From Bursaphelenchus xylophilus (taxonomy: Eukaryota > Nematoda > Chromadorea > Rhabditida > Aphelenchoididae), in contig CAJFCV020000003.1 of the NCBI GenBank assembly GCA_904066235.2, positions 7,564,001-7,628,000 of the forward strand: 64,000 bases of DNA, given 5' to 3'. Positions 15,701 through 27,701 of this stretch are shown here, piece after piece (the first letter of the stretch is position 1; each line of letters starts with the position of its first letter). The notes beneath the pieces are model-generated. The model was not told the DNA's origin. It was given only the letters and a program-made list of their open reading frames with translations, and did not search any database. A program made the position numbers and the translations under genes.

Positions 15701-18103
15701 GCATCGAGCGTAAGCAAACATGCAAAGATTCCTAAAAAAACGTCAAAACGCAAGGACATCCAGAACTTACTTATGAATGGTCCCCTCATTATCGCAGATT
15801 GGCTCTTTTTCTTCTGGACATAAAGGTTCTGGGCATTCAAAATCATTGGAAGTTACATTTTGTGTCATCATAGTTTGGGTGACAAAGGCATCATCTTTTG
15901 GCTCACTGCTTAAGTCATCTTTCTTCCATCCAACCAACTTTGTAATTGTCAGTGGAGCTGTTGGAGCTGGCGGTTTTGTGCTCAAAGGTTTGGATGTTGT
16001 TGTGGGAGCTTTCGTAGTTGTTCCCTCCTGTTTCTTTTGGCATTCTGACAAGCTTATCAACCAAGATGTGTTTGGAGTTTTCTAAAATTTAATATCTCGT
16101 TGCCTACTGTATTTTCATCTCTTGTAAGTGTATTTTTAGGCACATAATTACTGTTTGATTGCAGTTTTTTAATCTTATGTCTGCATAGCCTTATTACAGT
16201 TAATCTCCGTTCTTGACCTACTTGTTTTCGTTGCCTGCAATTGAACATTTGGAAAGTGCACAAATTGGGATGCGTCATGCCCTGGCTGTCGCAGACGGGT
16301 TTGTATTGATTTGTACATTGTTTTGGGCACTCTTCGTCCTGCAAATGACATGTATATACGACTCATATACGTTTTCCGTATTCTTAACTTCGTAAAAACG
16401 TTATCATCAGAAATGTTTTTGTTTCACTGTTCCGTGATCTTTGAATTTTTTGTAATTATTTTAATATTACTAGTAATACTAGGACTTACTTTTAATGAGA
16501 ACATAAGGGAGTTGGACCTGCATGCTCCAACATGAACCAAAACTCTCTCTTCCAGTTTATGTTGTCTCATTTTGCAGTTCCATTGAGCTAATAGACAAGC
16601 CGACTGATGGGTATGATTGGTGTTGTCACATACTGGGGTTTTCGTACTTTTGTCGTCACACAATTTGCAGTCTTCAGGCTTGGCAGAGTTTTTTACTGCA
16701 GTATGTGTAGTTGGGTTTGATGAGGGAGTTGTGGCTAGCTAAAGAGGTGTTATAAATCCATGGAAGAGTTCTTACTGTATCGTTACAAGCTCCTTTCTTC
16801 ACGATCTCGGGAATAAATTGGCTCCCGATGCTTGATTTCTTCATTTTGCACACTCTGAATTGATACAGGCACATATTGCGATGAGTATTATTCTTGTTAT
16901 CACAGACTGGATCCCACTTTTTATCGCAATCTTCGGCCGAACATTGCTCTTCATGTGGGATGACAGCTGAAGCTGGCAACGGAGGTCGAGTGCGACTTCC
17001 GACAACTGCTGTCTTTGTGTTGTTAGATGATTGCAAGGGGACTAATGGAGATTCCGCGGTATCATAGGGCACAGATTGAGGGAGCGGGTTGAGTTGCGAT
17101 GGTTGTCTTCTAGATGCGTCATAGACTTTGGTGCCAAATGCTAAAGCTGGATGAGAGGTTGTTGAAGTTGTCGAAGTTGTTGTCGTTTTAGCTAAAGGTA
17201 CAAAAAATTTCAATGATTCTTGTAGAATTTGAAATGTTATTTTTGATTTTTGCCCGCAATTTCTTAATTTCCCCATTATCGCTTACAAGTTGCTTCCGGC
17301 TTCTCGCTGCTGGAGCTCTCTGCCATGATGTCTTCTTCGCTGTTTTCGTTACATTTCCCGTCGTGTTCGATCCCAATGGGTTGTCGACCTCGTTCTCTTA
17401 AGGCGCAGAGAATTCGTTCAAAGCTGTAAAAGTCGGGCGATTATGAGAGCGACAACAAAATTAAAACCTTCTCAGAAAGGGTGGTTTTAACGGCACTTAC
17501 AAGCAAGTGTTTTGATGAGTAATCCCGTTCGTATCACACACGAAATCCTCATCGTCCGGACATTCGAATTCACATCGACTGGTCGATTTTGTCATCGACA
17601 TTTCCTCCTGAGGCAAGAGAGAAGGCTCCGTAGTCTCCTCGCCGCATTTTCCTCGACTTCGAAGCTTCAAATTTATATTTTGGAGTCGTTTTGCGACGCA
17701 TTTTTGGAATTCAAAATGGCATTCGTTCTCGTAACTATTGCCTAAGATGTGTTAAAATTAGCAGAGACATAGATGGCATACCATGATCATCACAGACCGG
17801 ATTACGATGTTCTGTGCATAAACTGGCCGGCGGGCAACAAGCTCCATGATAACGTAGAAGCAACGAACTCTCTAATACTTGAGCACATCTAAATTGACAT
17901 TCGTTCTCGTATGTGTGACCGTCGCTTCCACAGACAGGCTTCAGCTCTCGGCCACATACACATTCCTTGCCTGTGGCTATAATCATCGATAGTTTCACAA
18001 TATTTCTGTGATTCTTACCTGTTTCTGCATAGCTTACTGGGAAAAGTAATGAGAGTAATATACATTGACAAAAATACTCTCCAAGAAATTTGAATGGCCG
18101 CAT
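12730..18103 (-). CDS. secreted multi-Kazal protein (about 18 domains)
   Basis: Exons: 18103-18019, 17970-17782, 17741-17501, 17423-17287, 17191-16776, 16738-16490, 16338-16152, 16044-15771, 15731-15323, 15258-14808, 14242-13829, 13778-13686, 13638-13398, 13334-12855, 12805-12730, about 1,313 aa. An N-terminal signal peptide (ILLSLLFPVSYA) is followed by about 18 Kazal/follistatin-type modules with the pattern C-x-PVC(G/D)-x-x-G-x-T-x-x-N-x-C, for example PVCGSDGHTYENEC, PVCDSQGMTHPNLC and PICGSNGETYVNEC. Thr/Ser/Pro linkers interrupt the array (TTTTSTTSTT near 17180; KAPTTTSKPLS near 16010). No LamG, SEA or TM segment is visible, so it is like the N-terminal half of agrin or a giant Kazal inhibitor rather than full agrin. 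The junction near 16.1 kb is uncertain: acceptor 16044 is frame-consistent with donor 16151, while acceptor 16081 needs a weaker donor. Intron 13828-13779 uses a GC donor. Confidence 0.88.
13779..13828 (-). other. GC-AG intron in the Kazal gene
   Basis: A 50-nt intron, donor GCAAGT. It joins PICGSNG to ETYVNEC and so restores a perfect Kazal motif. Using the GT four bases on gives an immediate TGA. Confidence 0.85.
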
Positions 18104-18104
18104 G

Positions 18105-18110
18105 TCACAT
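18105..18110 (-). promoter_or_regulatory. start-stop uORF before the Kazal start codon
   Basis: Just after the leader acceptor (AG at 18124-18123) the mRNA reads ATGTGAC and then the main ATG at 18103. The upstream ATG is followed at once by TGA, one base before the true start. Minimal start-stop elements can stall ribosomes in other animals; an effect here is inferred. Confidence 0.55.
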
Positions 18111-19562
18111 AAAACGCGTGGCCTGAAATCATATTTGTAAAAACTTTCAACCGAGCACGGCCCGTTGCCGCTGTAAGATGTCCAAAATGACGTCACTCGA
18201 AAAGAAAACTAACACCAAAACAACGAATCAACCGACGCGCCTTACAAGGGAACCTTAGTTACAATCTATGACAAAAAATAGTTAAAACGTTTAGAGAAAC
18301 AGCCGATAAGAACATCATCTTCATGCTCGTGGCCCTCCAATTATAAAACCGGTGCAATTAAAGCGAACTCTTTCCGAAGTTCGAAAAAACCCATTACAGA
18401 ATTTGCATGGATCATTGTCTCCTTTCGCATTCCATTAAAATCGCCGCAATTCGAATGAATCTCGGCGACTTTCACTAAAAAAGTGTGAAGAATAACTGAG
18501 AGGATAATTTGAGACCGAATTTGATGGGAAAAACCAACAAAACCCCGTCTTCTATCTTCTTATAGTGTTCTTGGTACAAAAATCGGGGTGTTTCAATAAA
18601 AAGATCGTCGAAACAAATTGCTGTGCCCGTTTTTCTCCCGTCGGTAGAAACAGGGAAGACGTTAAATTCGAAAGTAAAACCGTCTCAACTAACATGGTAA
18701 ATGGGATTACATTGGGACTGTTATGGAGTCTAGACGACGGTTGGCTGTGTGGGTGGTCAAGCAAGTCGGAGAAATGTGGGGAAGATAAATAAATGGTGTG
18801 GTATTATAGTCGGAGTGGGTTTTTCTATCGATATTATCCATCAACTAGGCTTTATTAAGGATTGGCAGAAGGCTATGGTGTCAGTTGTAGATCTAATAAG
18901 TCAATTGCTTGCTTAATCAAGGTATGATGGGCATATTAGGGCTGAAGAGCTCGCTACAAGGGCTTGATCAAGCCTCTATGGATCTGTTTTCCAAAGTTTT
19001 CAACAATAAAACTTTCAAAACAAACCAAAACCAGAAAGGCACAAGAATGACATGTGGAACTATTGTATTCCGTCATCTTCCCCATCCTCCCCAGCAAAAC
19101 GCCCTTCTAGACTCTGTCTAATTTAGTTTCATCTCCCCATTTTTTACCTTTTGACCTCAATGACACTTGAAGACATTTTTTGTGCCTTCAGAAGGCAGCT
19201 GAAGAAGCGCCGAAAAGGGGAGCGGCGGATTCGGCATCTAAAGAGACATTTTATCGCTTATAATTCGTCAATGCTATTATTCCTCGGCGGGAAGTTTTTC
19301 AATCCAGAAATGTTACTCTTTTACTGTTACTTTAAGTGGGTTTTATTTGTTCCGGTATTTGGAGGTTAACGGTTTGAGGGGATTGGAGCGGAGGATACTG
19401 TAAATTAAAGGAAATCAAAGTTGAAAAAGATGAAAACAATTTAAAAGAAACAAAAAATGTGAATCTCTAACGATGATTCTGAAAACAAAAATCATCTCAC
19501 CACCATCGGAACTTTTAATGTCTTGCAAACAGATTAATTACAATCACCTTTTGAAGCGCCCA

Positions 19563-19769
19563 TCATGATGCCATAAAACAAATAAACCAGCCTGCAAATC
19601 CGTGGGTGGGTTGAAGTTCGCCAGCTGTCAACTTGAAGGTCATTTCAGGCATTTTCTTCGAAGACGCGTTGGAATCTGAACAGCAGCCGAATTGATACAG
19701 AATGATACAGCCCAGTTTTACTATTACAATAAATAACGCAATTAAAAAACAATTCAACCCATCGGACAT
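19563..19769 (-). CDS. possible small membrane protein, unrecognised
   Basis: A 68-codon frame with a true ATG. Residues 6-25 form a hydrophobic segment (CFLIALFIVIVKLGCIILY), followed by a Cys pair and a second hydrophobic patch (GFAGWFICFMAS) at the C-terminus. I know no family for it. There is no clear trans-splice acceptor or neighbour that supports it, and a frame of this length is not rare here. Treat it as a candidate only. Confidence 0.22.
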   Translation of the reverse strand: MSDGLNCFLIALFIVIVKLGCIILYQFGCCSDSNASSKKMPEMTFKLTAGELQPTHGFAGWFICFMAS

Positions 19770-21244
19770 CGTCTGCCAACAATCTATTTACCAGAGCCGG
19801 ATTCGAGTAACGGAATTTTATTTGTTATTGAAAAAAGAAGATTCCCATCACAACATTTGTTATTCATTGACTTGCTTGTATTACCCAATCTGCAGAAATA
19901 ATTTAACAAGTGAATGAATTCTATAACAATTCCACAACCCATCGTTCTTTTTGTTTTTATGAGCCTGAGGGCTTTTACCGACCGTCCGTTTACACTTCTG
20001 GTTATTGTGAACGGAACAAGTAATTCGTTATTCGAAATGCTTCCGTTTAATTGAACAGAGAGTGAGAAATGTGATCAAGACAGTAGAAAGATTGTTGTGC
20101 AGTAATTGCAGCAATCAAAGTATAGAAAAGGTGACTAACCAATAAGAAAAGCAAGACATGTATAAGTGGGACAATGTTATATATTCATGACGAAGTCTGC
20201 CATGCCGTTTTGTTCCTCGGATTCTGGGAAAACGTGCCCATTTATCTGCCCAAACTGCGAACTTCTCCTTGTTTCCGAACTCTTCTATTTTTGAATGTTC
20301 CGACTTTACAGTGTTTTCTATTATTGGGTTGTTTCAAAAACCATCAAATTATGTCCGAATGCCGTTAGTATATGCGCAATGTTCCCGGAAAGACAATTTT
20401 AGCCATGTTCTTCAGAGAAATCTCGTTTAGAGAACAAACAAACGGAGCTTCAAACTTGTGGGTATTATAATTGAATCTGGAAAATACGAAGTTTCTTCAG
20501 ACAAAACGGTTATTGGGTTAGTTACAGTATCCTCTGTTCGGAGATCTTCAGTATAAAAAGTATCTTTTTCAAGGGTATAAAGGGATATGTAGGCCCACAC
20601 CGTTTTTTCCAAGTTCTATGAGAATATGAGAATACTTAACTTTGGTAGAAATTAAGAATGTAAGAGACGTCCCAGACTTTTTTTCGTATTATATTACGTC
20701 ATCTTTTGGTCGACCTGAATGTTGAACTTTCAAGACTTTGAACGACCATACAGATTCTTTTGAAGGGTGCAAGTTTCTCACTGCTTGTTTTATTCAAAGA
20801 AGCGTATCCTAGATCCCTTTAACCTACGCTTCGCTTTCCTGAAATTATTTATGCAAATTCGTGTCGTCTTCTTACGGTTCAAGATGTCGAAAAGTCTTCT
20901 GAATCCACCGGTTGAATAGGCATAACCCCGTAGCCAAAAATACCCCGGAGTCTTTTGTTCTTCGGTCTTCCCGAAGCGTGGAAATTACTCTACAAATTCA
21001 TATTGGAATGGCATGAAATTTTGATCGTGAACATCTTGTAAATTGTAAATTCTTATGACAGAGAGTATTTTAGGGAAGATAACCGACCCAAGTCGTGTGA
21101 TAGTCTTTACGGTATTATGCATTTTGACGTTGAAATTATTGCGGAAAAGAGAACCTAAAGGCCACAAAATGCCCAGAATTTCACAAGAGGGAGACTTGAA
21201 GGGCGCGGAAATAGTTCCACGAAGATGTCGACGATTTGAGAACA

Positions 21245-21336
21245 GGGCCCAACTTCCTAATCGAATTTTTGATTTGCATAACTTGACCTTTAAAGCCGAA
21301 TTATTCGACCAAACATTCGATAAGGAAGTTGGGCCC
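21245..21336. repeat. short inverted repeat
   Basis: The ends match as GGGCCCAACTTCC(T)(A/T)ATCGAA on opposite strands, about 22-bp arms with one mismatch around a loop of about 48 bp. No target duplication was seen at the ends. It may be a remnant MITE. Confidence 0.6.
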
Positions 21337-21943
21337 AGAGTTTTGGAACAACGCACAACATGAGATAAATTTGAAAATGTCAATGTTCCCATGCGAAAGG
21401 ATGCCTAACCCTGAAGATACCTAGATGAGCGCAATCCTTCGTTTTGTCAAAATTCTGAAGTTTTTTCGCACATTTTCTATTGAGATTTTTTGGTTTTATG
21501 TTGTGAATAATATTACAAATAATTTTCAATAACTTAAATAATGTCACGAATGTTTTTGTAGTCCTTAAACAACTTAAACTTCCTGTTTAACTTAATCAAA
21601 ATTAGTTGCTTTACTGGGTGCTAACTTCCGTTTCGTATGAAGCACGCAACCTTGTCAACGCTCTTGTTTCTGAACTTTACATCAATTTTAAAATACTCTA
21701 ATTAAATAGTGGCTACTCTAGGGTCTGGAAGTTCTGTTTGGCCGCGGTTAATCTTTTTTGACGTTGCCGATTACTAGTAATCTCCAGACATTCACCTTTT
21801 ATGTCTGACTTTTTTGGGCTTTATCTTTGGATCGGTTATCTGGGGATGCAATGAGTACAGTATTTGGATTAGAGGCTATGCTGTTTTTAAGTAAGGTGAT
21901 TTAGGCAGTAATATACTGATGATTTAGGCAGCAGGAATAATTT

Positions 21944-21993
21944 TTTTTCATGTTATCATCAAATATCCTTTTGATGATATTAACATGAAAAAT
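21944..21993. repeat. AT-rich hairpin
   Basis: TTTTTCATGTTATCATCAAA is followed after a few bases by its near reverse complement TTTGATGATATTAACATG. The arms are about 20 bp with a 2-base bulge. It is too AT-rich and tight to call a microRNA precursor. Confidence 0.5.
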
Positions 21994-24900
21994 AAATAGA
22001 TTGTTCCAAACCTACTATATAAGCACTCGATCCTTATCCTTATTTGGACCAATAGGTTTAAAGTTCGTTTTTTTGGTAGTACGCCAGAATTGCGAAACTG
22101 CGTGACTTTTGCGTTTCTAGAAGCCGATCGTCGACGTCTTCAGGTGTTCTATTCTTGAACAAAGCCCGTCCTTGCATGCACCGGCAGGTTTTATGAAGTA
22201 ATTCTAGAGTGCCAAGCAGTCGACTTGTAATCGAGAACAATAGATATTTGGTCCGTGAAAGATTCATGGGCTATATAGTACACGCGGAGGTGGGGTCAGA
22301 AGATCAGGATTGTCCTGTGACGGTGAAGATGCTCACAAGGCATTCTGAAGATGCTTGGAGGACGTTTTGGGGAAGTTATCTTTAAGAGTATCGACAGTTA
22401 AACGGTGATCTAATTTCTGTGTTGTCAAAGTGGACAATACTCGTTTAGAAGTATGCTGCCTCAGGTTGTAATTGCCAACTCGGCCGTCATTGCACTTCAG
22501 AACTGACCTCTTGTCTATTTTCTATCGCATTTGCATAAATTCGTATTTTTTTTTATTTAACTCGTCAAATGTCAATGTATGTCACTCGGAATACCCTAAC
22601 CAGAATTCATCCAACATTTCTGGAGTATTCAAAATCCCATGGGGACAGCCTTATTTTCATAATTTTGCCAAGTATTTCTAACATGAGCGCAATCGTGGGC
22701 GATGAGTGTAATTGTGGATAGAAAACAAGGTATGGTAGCATAAGTCGTCAGTTTAGTTTATTTAAATTTTTTACGTGGCAAATGTTAGCTACTGAAATTG
22801 AAAGTTTAAAAAAGACAATGATTTTACATTCTTTGGTTGAAATGGGTTAATTACGTCCACAAATATATAATAACTTCAGAGATTAGACTCCACTTTATAT
22901 GTAATCTGCAGTAATTACTGTTGGCGTGAGACCCATACAGCATAAGCAGCGTGTAACAATGCCATGTGTGATATGTTGTAAGGTCCATGGGAACAAATTA
23001 CTCACGTTTTGCGGAACGGAGGAGTGATTATGTCAAATGTTAACTCTTTAACAACGCTAATTGCTATGTAATTTTCACTTTCTCAAGAGTTAAATTGGCG
23101 AAGAGTGCAAACTTTGGTCTAAAATCCCAGCAAAAAAAATCAAGTTTTCCAAGAATTTCGAAGCAGACTCGATGTTGATGCTCGGTTAAATATACCAGTG
23201 CATTGATGTAAGTGACAGCCCCTGGACTTTCTTAATCTCTGATCACTTCGTCAGAGTCGTATGTTTATTGGGCATTTTATCGAGATTTGCCAACGCCATT
23301 CTTATATTTCTGGCATATTTTTATGCCAACGCTTTGCAATAAAAGTGCCGGGCGGTTTTGGAATTAATCTTTGCTAAAAAGTAGTGACAGAAAGTTACGT
23401 CTCCTTAAATAGCAGGTTCGAGTCCAAAGTTACAAACTTTGTTTGATGGGATGTCCTTCAAGGCCTTCAAAGATCGTCAACATAGAAACCCTTCTTTAAA
23501 AGTTTAGAGATCACCATCATGTAGTATAACAAATTTATGAAAAGCTATCGTATTTAACCGGAATCAATAAATATTTGATTAAACGGGATTACATCCTCTG
23601 AAAAAAATTATTTTGTTCAAGGAAAGGCGGGTCTTGGAAAGCACATTTCACATTCTTTTTCCCACTCACTCCACATTGAAATATTCAAGATGTTCACTTG
23701 GAATCTAGTGCATTCCAGTTTATTTTCCTAGGATCCATTTAACAATGCAAAGTGGGTTGTGGAAGTGTGTCTTATATAAGATTTTTTTGATGGGATTAGT
23801 GCTACCCCGACCGTTCACTTGATTTTGGTCTTTGGTATACAGCGTACCCCTAAGGTTCATTTGTTCTGAGAGCCATTTTACTCTTGCAGGACATGGCTAA
23901 AACATTTGTCACTTGTCTTTTTTTTTTACACTTTTATCCTTAAAGTTTAATCTGGTAATCGTTTGTAACAGTGAAGTAATTAAGAGATTATCGTACGGTT
24001 CCTCATGTATAATAGAAACTAAAAAGTGTTTATTAAAGTTGGATCAGTAGCAGGAGGAAACTGTCACCAACAAATGTCTGGAATGATGACAAAGTTTGCA
24101 GTAAACATGTGTATAGTGTGAATGCGGACGTGTTCGTGGTAAGATATATGCAGATTGTACTTACTATTAGTTGTTATTAAAAGCCAATATTTTCTTAATA
24201 AACTGCGCAAAAAATCTCATCTAGTCACCTCTGCAGAATCCATGTTTCCGCAACAAATTTTTAACATCTAATTACCTACATTATTCTACCCACCATAATT
24301 CCGTGGACTCTGTTTCCGACCAGGAGTTCATACCCTAGCAAAAAAGTGCGTAGTAAGTAGTAGTAAGCAGTAAGTATACCATTGAGACTTCTCAATTTTG
24401 ACTGTACCCATCTGGGACTAATTAATTTTCATGTTTCTGGAGATCATTAGTGATGTTGCAAGGTCAAAATGAAGTGGAAACAGAGATGATTAATCTGTTT
24501 TAGAGGAAGATAGATTAGGTAAAAGCTATCAGAATTTGGGATTAGAAGTGACAAGAATCTTGCGTTGTCTCGGTAAAGAGATTATCGTATTCTGGTTATT
24601 ATTTAGTAGTCTAAATGGTAAAGATTCAATGTTTTTACTGGATTATGCAACATTTATAAATGCAATTTTTTATTTTCACCGTATCAATTTCAAAATACAA
24701 CTCCTCAAATAAAAAAGTATTTAGCTTATCCCTGAGGCTATGTTAATCCGCGTTATCTCGAGAACCTCGGCGATTACAGGATTTGCGGTTATCTTGTTTG
24801 TGTTACCGTAAAAACGTGAATATTTGTCATTCAAAAAAGAACTTGGCACAAAAAGGGGCGGAGCCAACGACCGTTTGGGAGGAATCCCGAACGCCCTGAG

Positions 24901-25143
24901 GGTCGAAACGGGTTGGCCGAAGTTTCAGGCATTAGTTAATCAAATATTTGAGCTGGAACATGGCCGGGGAAGACGTCGGGAGCCGCTGAGTTCACCTTTT
25001 AACTTGAACTTTTATGTCGTGATATCACTGTCTTGTAATTGACTACCAATGTACTAATTTATACATTTTCAGGACTTGAGTAAACACGTCACGCTTCATA
25101 TATTGAAGTAGACCATTAGATTGACAAAATCAAATCTCAAAAA

Positions 25144-26816
25144 ATGTTCGCCGTTCGAGAGGTCTCGTTGAAATCGATCCTAATCTTCGTAATCGTTGCC
25201 TTATTGTGCCTGCAGAGTTTTGGGTAAGTTCTCAAACATTTCACATGCAAAATATGTCACCTATGTTTAGGACACCTATATATATGTTTAGTTGCTAGAA
25301 GTTACTTTTCGACAAAATTATACAAATGCTTTCAATTTTTCGTGTTTATTGCAGTTTGTACGTTGTACATCACAAACTACACCCTATAATTTATTAAGGC
25401 TCTTTGTGAGTTACCGTACTTACCCGAGATTGTTTTCACATTACTAAGATACGATTTTCTGCCGAAAATTAACCCGTCTTATTTAAGTTACTTAATATCT
25501 ATTTATTATTTCCTAAAAAAACGATTTACCGGCCTTTACCCGTCTATCATGAAAACAGTAATTAATTAGCAGGTATTCATAGAAAACAAAATTTCCGGGG
25601 TTTATACAAAGTCTTTGAAACGGCTAAAAACTTTAGAATGACACTGAGACTAATGACTATTAACTTCCGGAATTCTTTGGTCGTGTTCCCAAAACACTTG
25701 AAAAATAAAAAAAAATCAAAAATAAACAGGAGCGCGAATGCCCTGGGGGGACGGGAGAGTACCCGTCTACTGACCCATATCATGTATGACGCGGAAATAC
25801 GGCACTATAAACAAGCGGGAAGTGTGAGGATTCGTGATTTATGTCTTCTCGTCACTTTCGACACTTCAGTTGCATATTAGGGAGAATTTTAGTGCGCTTA
25901 AATCAATTTGTTTTCTCGTACCTCCAGTAATGAGAGAACGGAAACTAGACGTAGATACTGCACCTTCAGTTAGCATAACAGTAAGCAGTCAATCTGAGAT
26001 TGTAATTCTCCGCACGCAGATTTTTATTTCGATGCGACGTCAAATCTGGAAGTCTAAAAAAACACAAATTCTTATTTGACAGAGTGCACATAAAGCCCTG
26101 ACATTCGATATCCGCTGATATCACACCCCGGTTCTTAAGGGGGTTATAAAACGCCAATAAATAAATTCCCTAAATCTTTTATAAGATTAGGCTGCGGGGT
26201 TACGGTCAGGCGGATTCTAGGGTTTCTCGGTCTGTCGATATCGGATATGTATAGGCATTGGAGAAGGTGGAAGCTGCTGACAATACCTTCCAAAGATGTG
26301 AGAAAAGCAAACAATAGGAGGACGGAAAAACGTCAGATGTTTTTCTGTCCTCTTTGAATATTCATTATATTCATACACAATATAAATCAACTCATACAAA
26401 TTTGCAGATGCAGGTCGTATTTCGAGCAGGTCATGATGAAAATGCCGTATCTAGAGCTTAAAATATATATTGTTTGAATGCAAGAAAAACTTCTTGCAGA
26501 GATTGCCGCTTTAAAAAAATTGAAAATAAATTCTTTAGGCTGTAATTAGTCATGAAACAGATCTCATAGAACTCAAATAGTATCCCTCTTGTTGTGTGAG
26601 CCCCTTTCAATCACTGTTTTCAGTTTCAGAGCAGATAAGAAGGCCATGAGAAATTCGTTGGTCCGATTTGGAAAAAGGGACGGAGCCCAGGCCGCGCCCG
26701 CCGCTCCAGTGCAGCCAGAGTTCCAGATGAATTACCCGGTTGATTCCTTCGGATCCCACGCCCAAAACCCCGTCTTCGGCTATTACCGACGGTACTATAA
26801 CAACTACGGATTTTAG
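25144..26816 (+). CDS. flp-32: FMRFamide-like neuropeptide precursor FLP-32
   Basis: Two exons, 25144-25223 and 26624-26816, separated by a 1.4-kb intron (donor GGTAAGT, acceptor TGTTTTCAG), giving 90 aa. Exon 1 encodes a signal peptide (SLKSILIFVIVALLCLQSFG). Exon 2 carries one peptide, KK-AMRNSLVRF-GKR, with dibasic cleavage sites on both sides and a Gly amide donor, giving AMRNSLVRF-NH2, the peptide of C. elegans flp-32. The rest is an Ala/Pro/Gln and then Tyr/Asn-rich spacer ending YYNNYGF. A TTTTCAG at about 25071 fits a leader acceptor upstream of the ATG. The stop TAG is followed directly by GTGAGT, a good donor, so a 3' UTR intron is possible. Such peptides act on neuropeptide GPCRs. 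Confidence 0.95.
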
Positions 26817-27701
26817 GTGAGTTTAATTCTTCTTGAAAATAAAGTTATTTGAGGGCGTGTATAATATGTATAATATAAGAACCCTCTTCAGATCCCTACA
26901 CACCGAGCCTAGAATCACCCCCACATTGCTCCAAGAATTCTCCGCCGATTCTGACGCCACAACGATACTCAGACATACAAAAAAGAAGCCCCAACACCTA
27001 CTACTACAAGATACGATCCTCTTCTCAACTCTTTTACCTTCTCATGCGTAAAGTAAGAGCCTATCTCCAGCGTCATGAGCCGTCGTTTTATGACGTTCTA
27101 GTTCCCTTTTTTACACCGACCAGTAAAGTTCGTTTGTTCATTCGATCCGTTCTATTGTAGCCTTTGTTTTGCGGTATAAATTATTGCGTTGTGTGATTGC
27201 GAGAAGGCAAAATGTGGTAAAATAGAATTTCATAATGATATAAAATCTCGTTTTGAATAAAAATCCCGTAATACGGCGAAAATAACATCCAAATTACATC
27301 AAAAACTTTTTATAAGTGAGTTAAAGCTGTAAAAGTAAAAGTGTAAAAAAACAACAACGTAAAGTCGGATTTAGATTTACAATCGTCCAGTAATTTAAAT
27401 CTGACCTTACTTACTATGCTAAAAAATAACGTCACTCTAAAACAAACGCCAAGGTAAAACTCGGCTTACAACAACAAAAATTAACAATTACAGCGGGAAA
27501 ATAAAACGGGATGACTTCAAATTAACTCGAGGTTATGACAAATTGTAAAGGCTTGACTGACCATACAAATCAATATACAACATATATACACCTTCCTCAG
27601 TTGTTTCAAGTTCCAACTTTTGGTCCCATCTTATGTTTTTGGGCCTTGTGGCTCTTCAGTTCTAAAAAATTTATCATTATTTTTGATTTTAATCCTAAAA
27701 A
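26817..27701. other. convergent intergenic space
   Basis: About 0.9 kb between flp-32 and cgp-1, which converge. It holds AATAAA-type signals (near 26840) and AT-rich sequence. I see no gene. Confidence 0.6.

Larger units (their letters stand above)
18125..25070. other. large gene-poor region
   Basis: About 7 kb with no gene I can support apart from the weak small frame at 19563-19769. It is AT-rich with scattered short open frames lacking splice partners or domains. Two inverted repeats (21245-21336 and 21944-21993) are the only clear structures. It probably includes the upstream regulatory region of flp-32. Confidence 0.5.

Noticed and set aside
21055..21392. Overlapping 100-135 codon frames on both strands
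   Set aside because: They coincide with an inverted repeat and have no splice sites, domains or neighbours that support coding.
23405..23425. B-box-like GGTTCGAGTCC
   Set aside because: No acceptor stem, A box or anticodon arm around it, so not a tRNA.
26833..27051. 72-codon frame after flp-32
   Set aside because: No ATG context or peptide-like repeats; lies in the 3' flank.
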